A stretch of 64,000 nucleotides of DNA, taken from contig NZ_CP132932.1 in NCBI RefSeq assembly GCF_040358985.1, positions 4,278,001-4,342,000 of the forward strand. The letters run 5' to 3'. Every line of letters begins with the position of its first letter. The stretch's first letter is position 1. Made by a program: the position numbers and the translations under genes. Under the pieces are notes generated by a model that saw only the letters and a program-made list of their open reading frames with translations, was not told where the DNA came from and did not search any database. This DNA comes from Tunturibacter empetritectus. GTDB taxonomy: Bacteria > Acidobacteriota > Terriglobia > Terriglobales > Acidobacteriaceae. Below, piece by piece: positions 63,278-64,000 of this stretch.

Positions 63278-64000
63278 ATGCGCGATAGACGACATCTCCT
63301 CACCCTCTGGGCCCTGGTTCTGTTCACCGTCCCGGCGGTGGCGAGCCCCGCGGCAAACCCCACAGCAAAATCCGATCAGTTCACGCCCCTCATCGCCTCA
63401 GCCCACACCCCCAACGCCCGGCCCTTCCTCGGAACCGACAACCGCATCCACATCGTCTACGAGCTTCTCCTCACCAACACCAACGCCACCCCGGCAACCC
63501 TCCAAACCATCGACGTCGTCGACGCCTCCTCGCCTTCGACCGTCCTCGCCGGCTACTCCGGCAAGCAGCTCCTCACTCACCTGCGAAGCACAAACGGCGC
63601 ACCCGTCACCGACACCACCATCGAGTTCAACGGCTCGCGTCTCTTCCTCCTCGACATCGCCCTCGATCAGTCCGCATCTCTCCCCGCACACCTGGCCCAC
63701 CACCTCGAGCTGCTGGGCGGGGCCACACCAGCGCGCGAACCCGCCACACCAACCCATCTCAGCTACACCGCCGCACCCATCACCCTTCTGCACAAACTCC
63801 CCACCATCGGTCCGCCCCTCCGCGGCAAAGGCTGGGTCGTCCTCAACGGATGCTGCGGCCTCACCGGCGCCCACCGCTCTACCGGCCTCGCCATCAACGG
63901 AGACATCTTCTACGCCCAACGCTTCGCCATCGACTGGATGCTCCTCGACAAAGAGGGCCGCCTCATCCACGGAGACGCCGCCAACGTTCGCAACTACACC
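63278..64000 (+). CDS. Secreted M23-peptidase-like protein, N-terminal part
   Basis: The reading frame is open to the window edge (241 residues visible). It has a signal peptide (LLTLWALVLFTVPAVASPAA), a fibronectin-like section (RIHIVYELLLTNTNATPATL) and then KGWVVLNGCCGLTGAHR and AQRFAIDWMLLDKEG. The last two blocks match the N-terminal part of acidobacterial M23-type proteins, where HxxxRFAIDW precedes the metallopeptidase domain. The catalytic region, if present, lies outside the window. A perfect -10 box immediately precedes the start. Confidence 0.7.
   Translation, partial: MRDRRHLLTLWALVLFTVPAVASPAANPTAKSDQFTPLIASAHTPNARPFLGTDNRIHIVYELLLTNTNATPATLQTIDVVDASSPSTVLAGYSGKQLLTHLRSTNGAPVTDTTIEFNGSRLFLLDIALDQSASLPAHLAHHLELLGGATPAREPATPTHLSYTAAPITLLHKLPTIGPPLRGKGWVVLNGCCGLTGAHRSTGLAINGDIFYAQRFAIDWMLLDKEGRLIHGDAANVRNYT

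Overview
The window looks like chromosomal DNA of an Acidobacteriota member, probably class Terriglobia (the Granulicella/Edaphobacter/Terriglobus type). This is inferred from gene content: a large TonB-dependent receptor with an N-terminal carboxypeptidase-regulatory domain, secreted carboxypeptidase-regulatory proteins, a serine/threonine kinase with a long C-terminal repeat region, a TolB-like winged-helix regulator, a PEP-CTERM protein and a giant ASH-repeat protein. No rRNA or phylogenetic marker was compared. No phage, complete insertion sequence or CRISPR array was seen.

Layout. 0-7 kb: the dnaE 3' end, accA, a CPBP protease, a secreted protein with a BamE-like segment, a 59-residue zinc-ribbon protein, an arginine-modifying-fold hydrolase whose catalytic Cys position reads Ser, a frameshifted PEP-CTERM gene among REP-like repeats, and pyrF. 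7.4-10.2 kb: a cytochrome P450 divergent from a cobalamin-binding radical SAM protein. 10.3-18.4 kb: htpG with a one-base frameshift, ArsR/SDR, a frameshifted membrane protein next to YceI, a CadC/TolB-like regulator, and a compact arsR-SRPBCC-SRPBCC-DoxX operon with a clear promoter/operator. 18.4-24 kb: thiD, a hypothetical gene, thiS, then glycosyltransferase, acyltransferase and membrane glycosyltransferase genes. 24-28.3 kb: a redox cluster (SnoaL-like, F420-type reductase, two paralogous SDRs and a scrambled SDR remnant) divergent from an AraC regulator. 28.6-35 kb: a secreted Asp-box protein, two translationally coupled carboxypeptidase-regulatory proteins, tRNA-Ser(GGA) and a pentameric ligand-gated ion channel homologue. 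35-43.3 kb: the kinase, a HAD hydrolase, a Tat-type FAD oxidoreductase that looks circularly permuted relative to D-amino-acid oxidase, a basic amino-acid decarboxylase and tRNA-Leu(GAG). 43.5-50 kb: a broken SDR, then an exopolysaccharide block (polyprenyl glycosylphosphotransferase, UDP-glucose dehydrogenase, UDP-xylose synthase) with a LuxR regulator lacking the receiver Asp. 50-64 kb: secG, an MBL hydrolase, an aminotransferase, the TonB receptor, a HAD hydrolase, the giant ASH-repeat protein and a peptidase-like protein cut by the window edge.

Whole-window pattern: the + strand reads G-rich up to about 24 kb and C-rich from about 35 kb on, whatever the gene orientation. That is the polarity expected around a replication terminus, and a dif-like 28-mer lies in the gene-free stretch near 28.57 kb. 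Four to five genes carry frameshifts or deletions (htpG, the PEP-CTERM gene, the membrane protein, the SDR at 43.5 kb and the SDR remnant). Some may be sequencing errors. Several genes start directly behind a -10 box and are probably leaderless.
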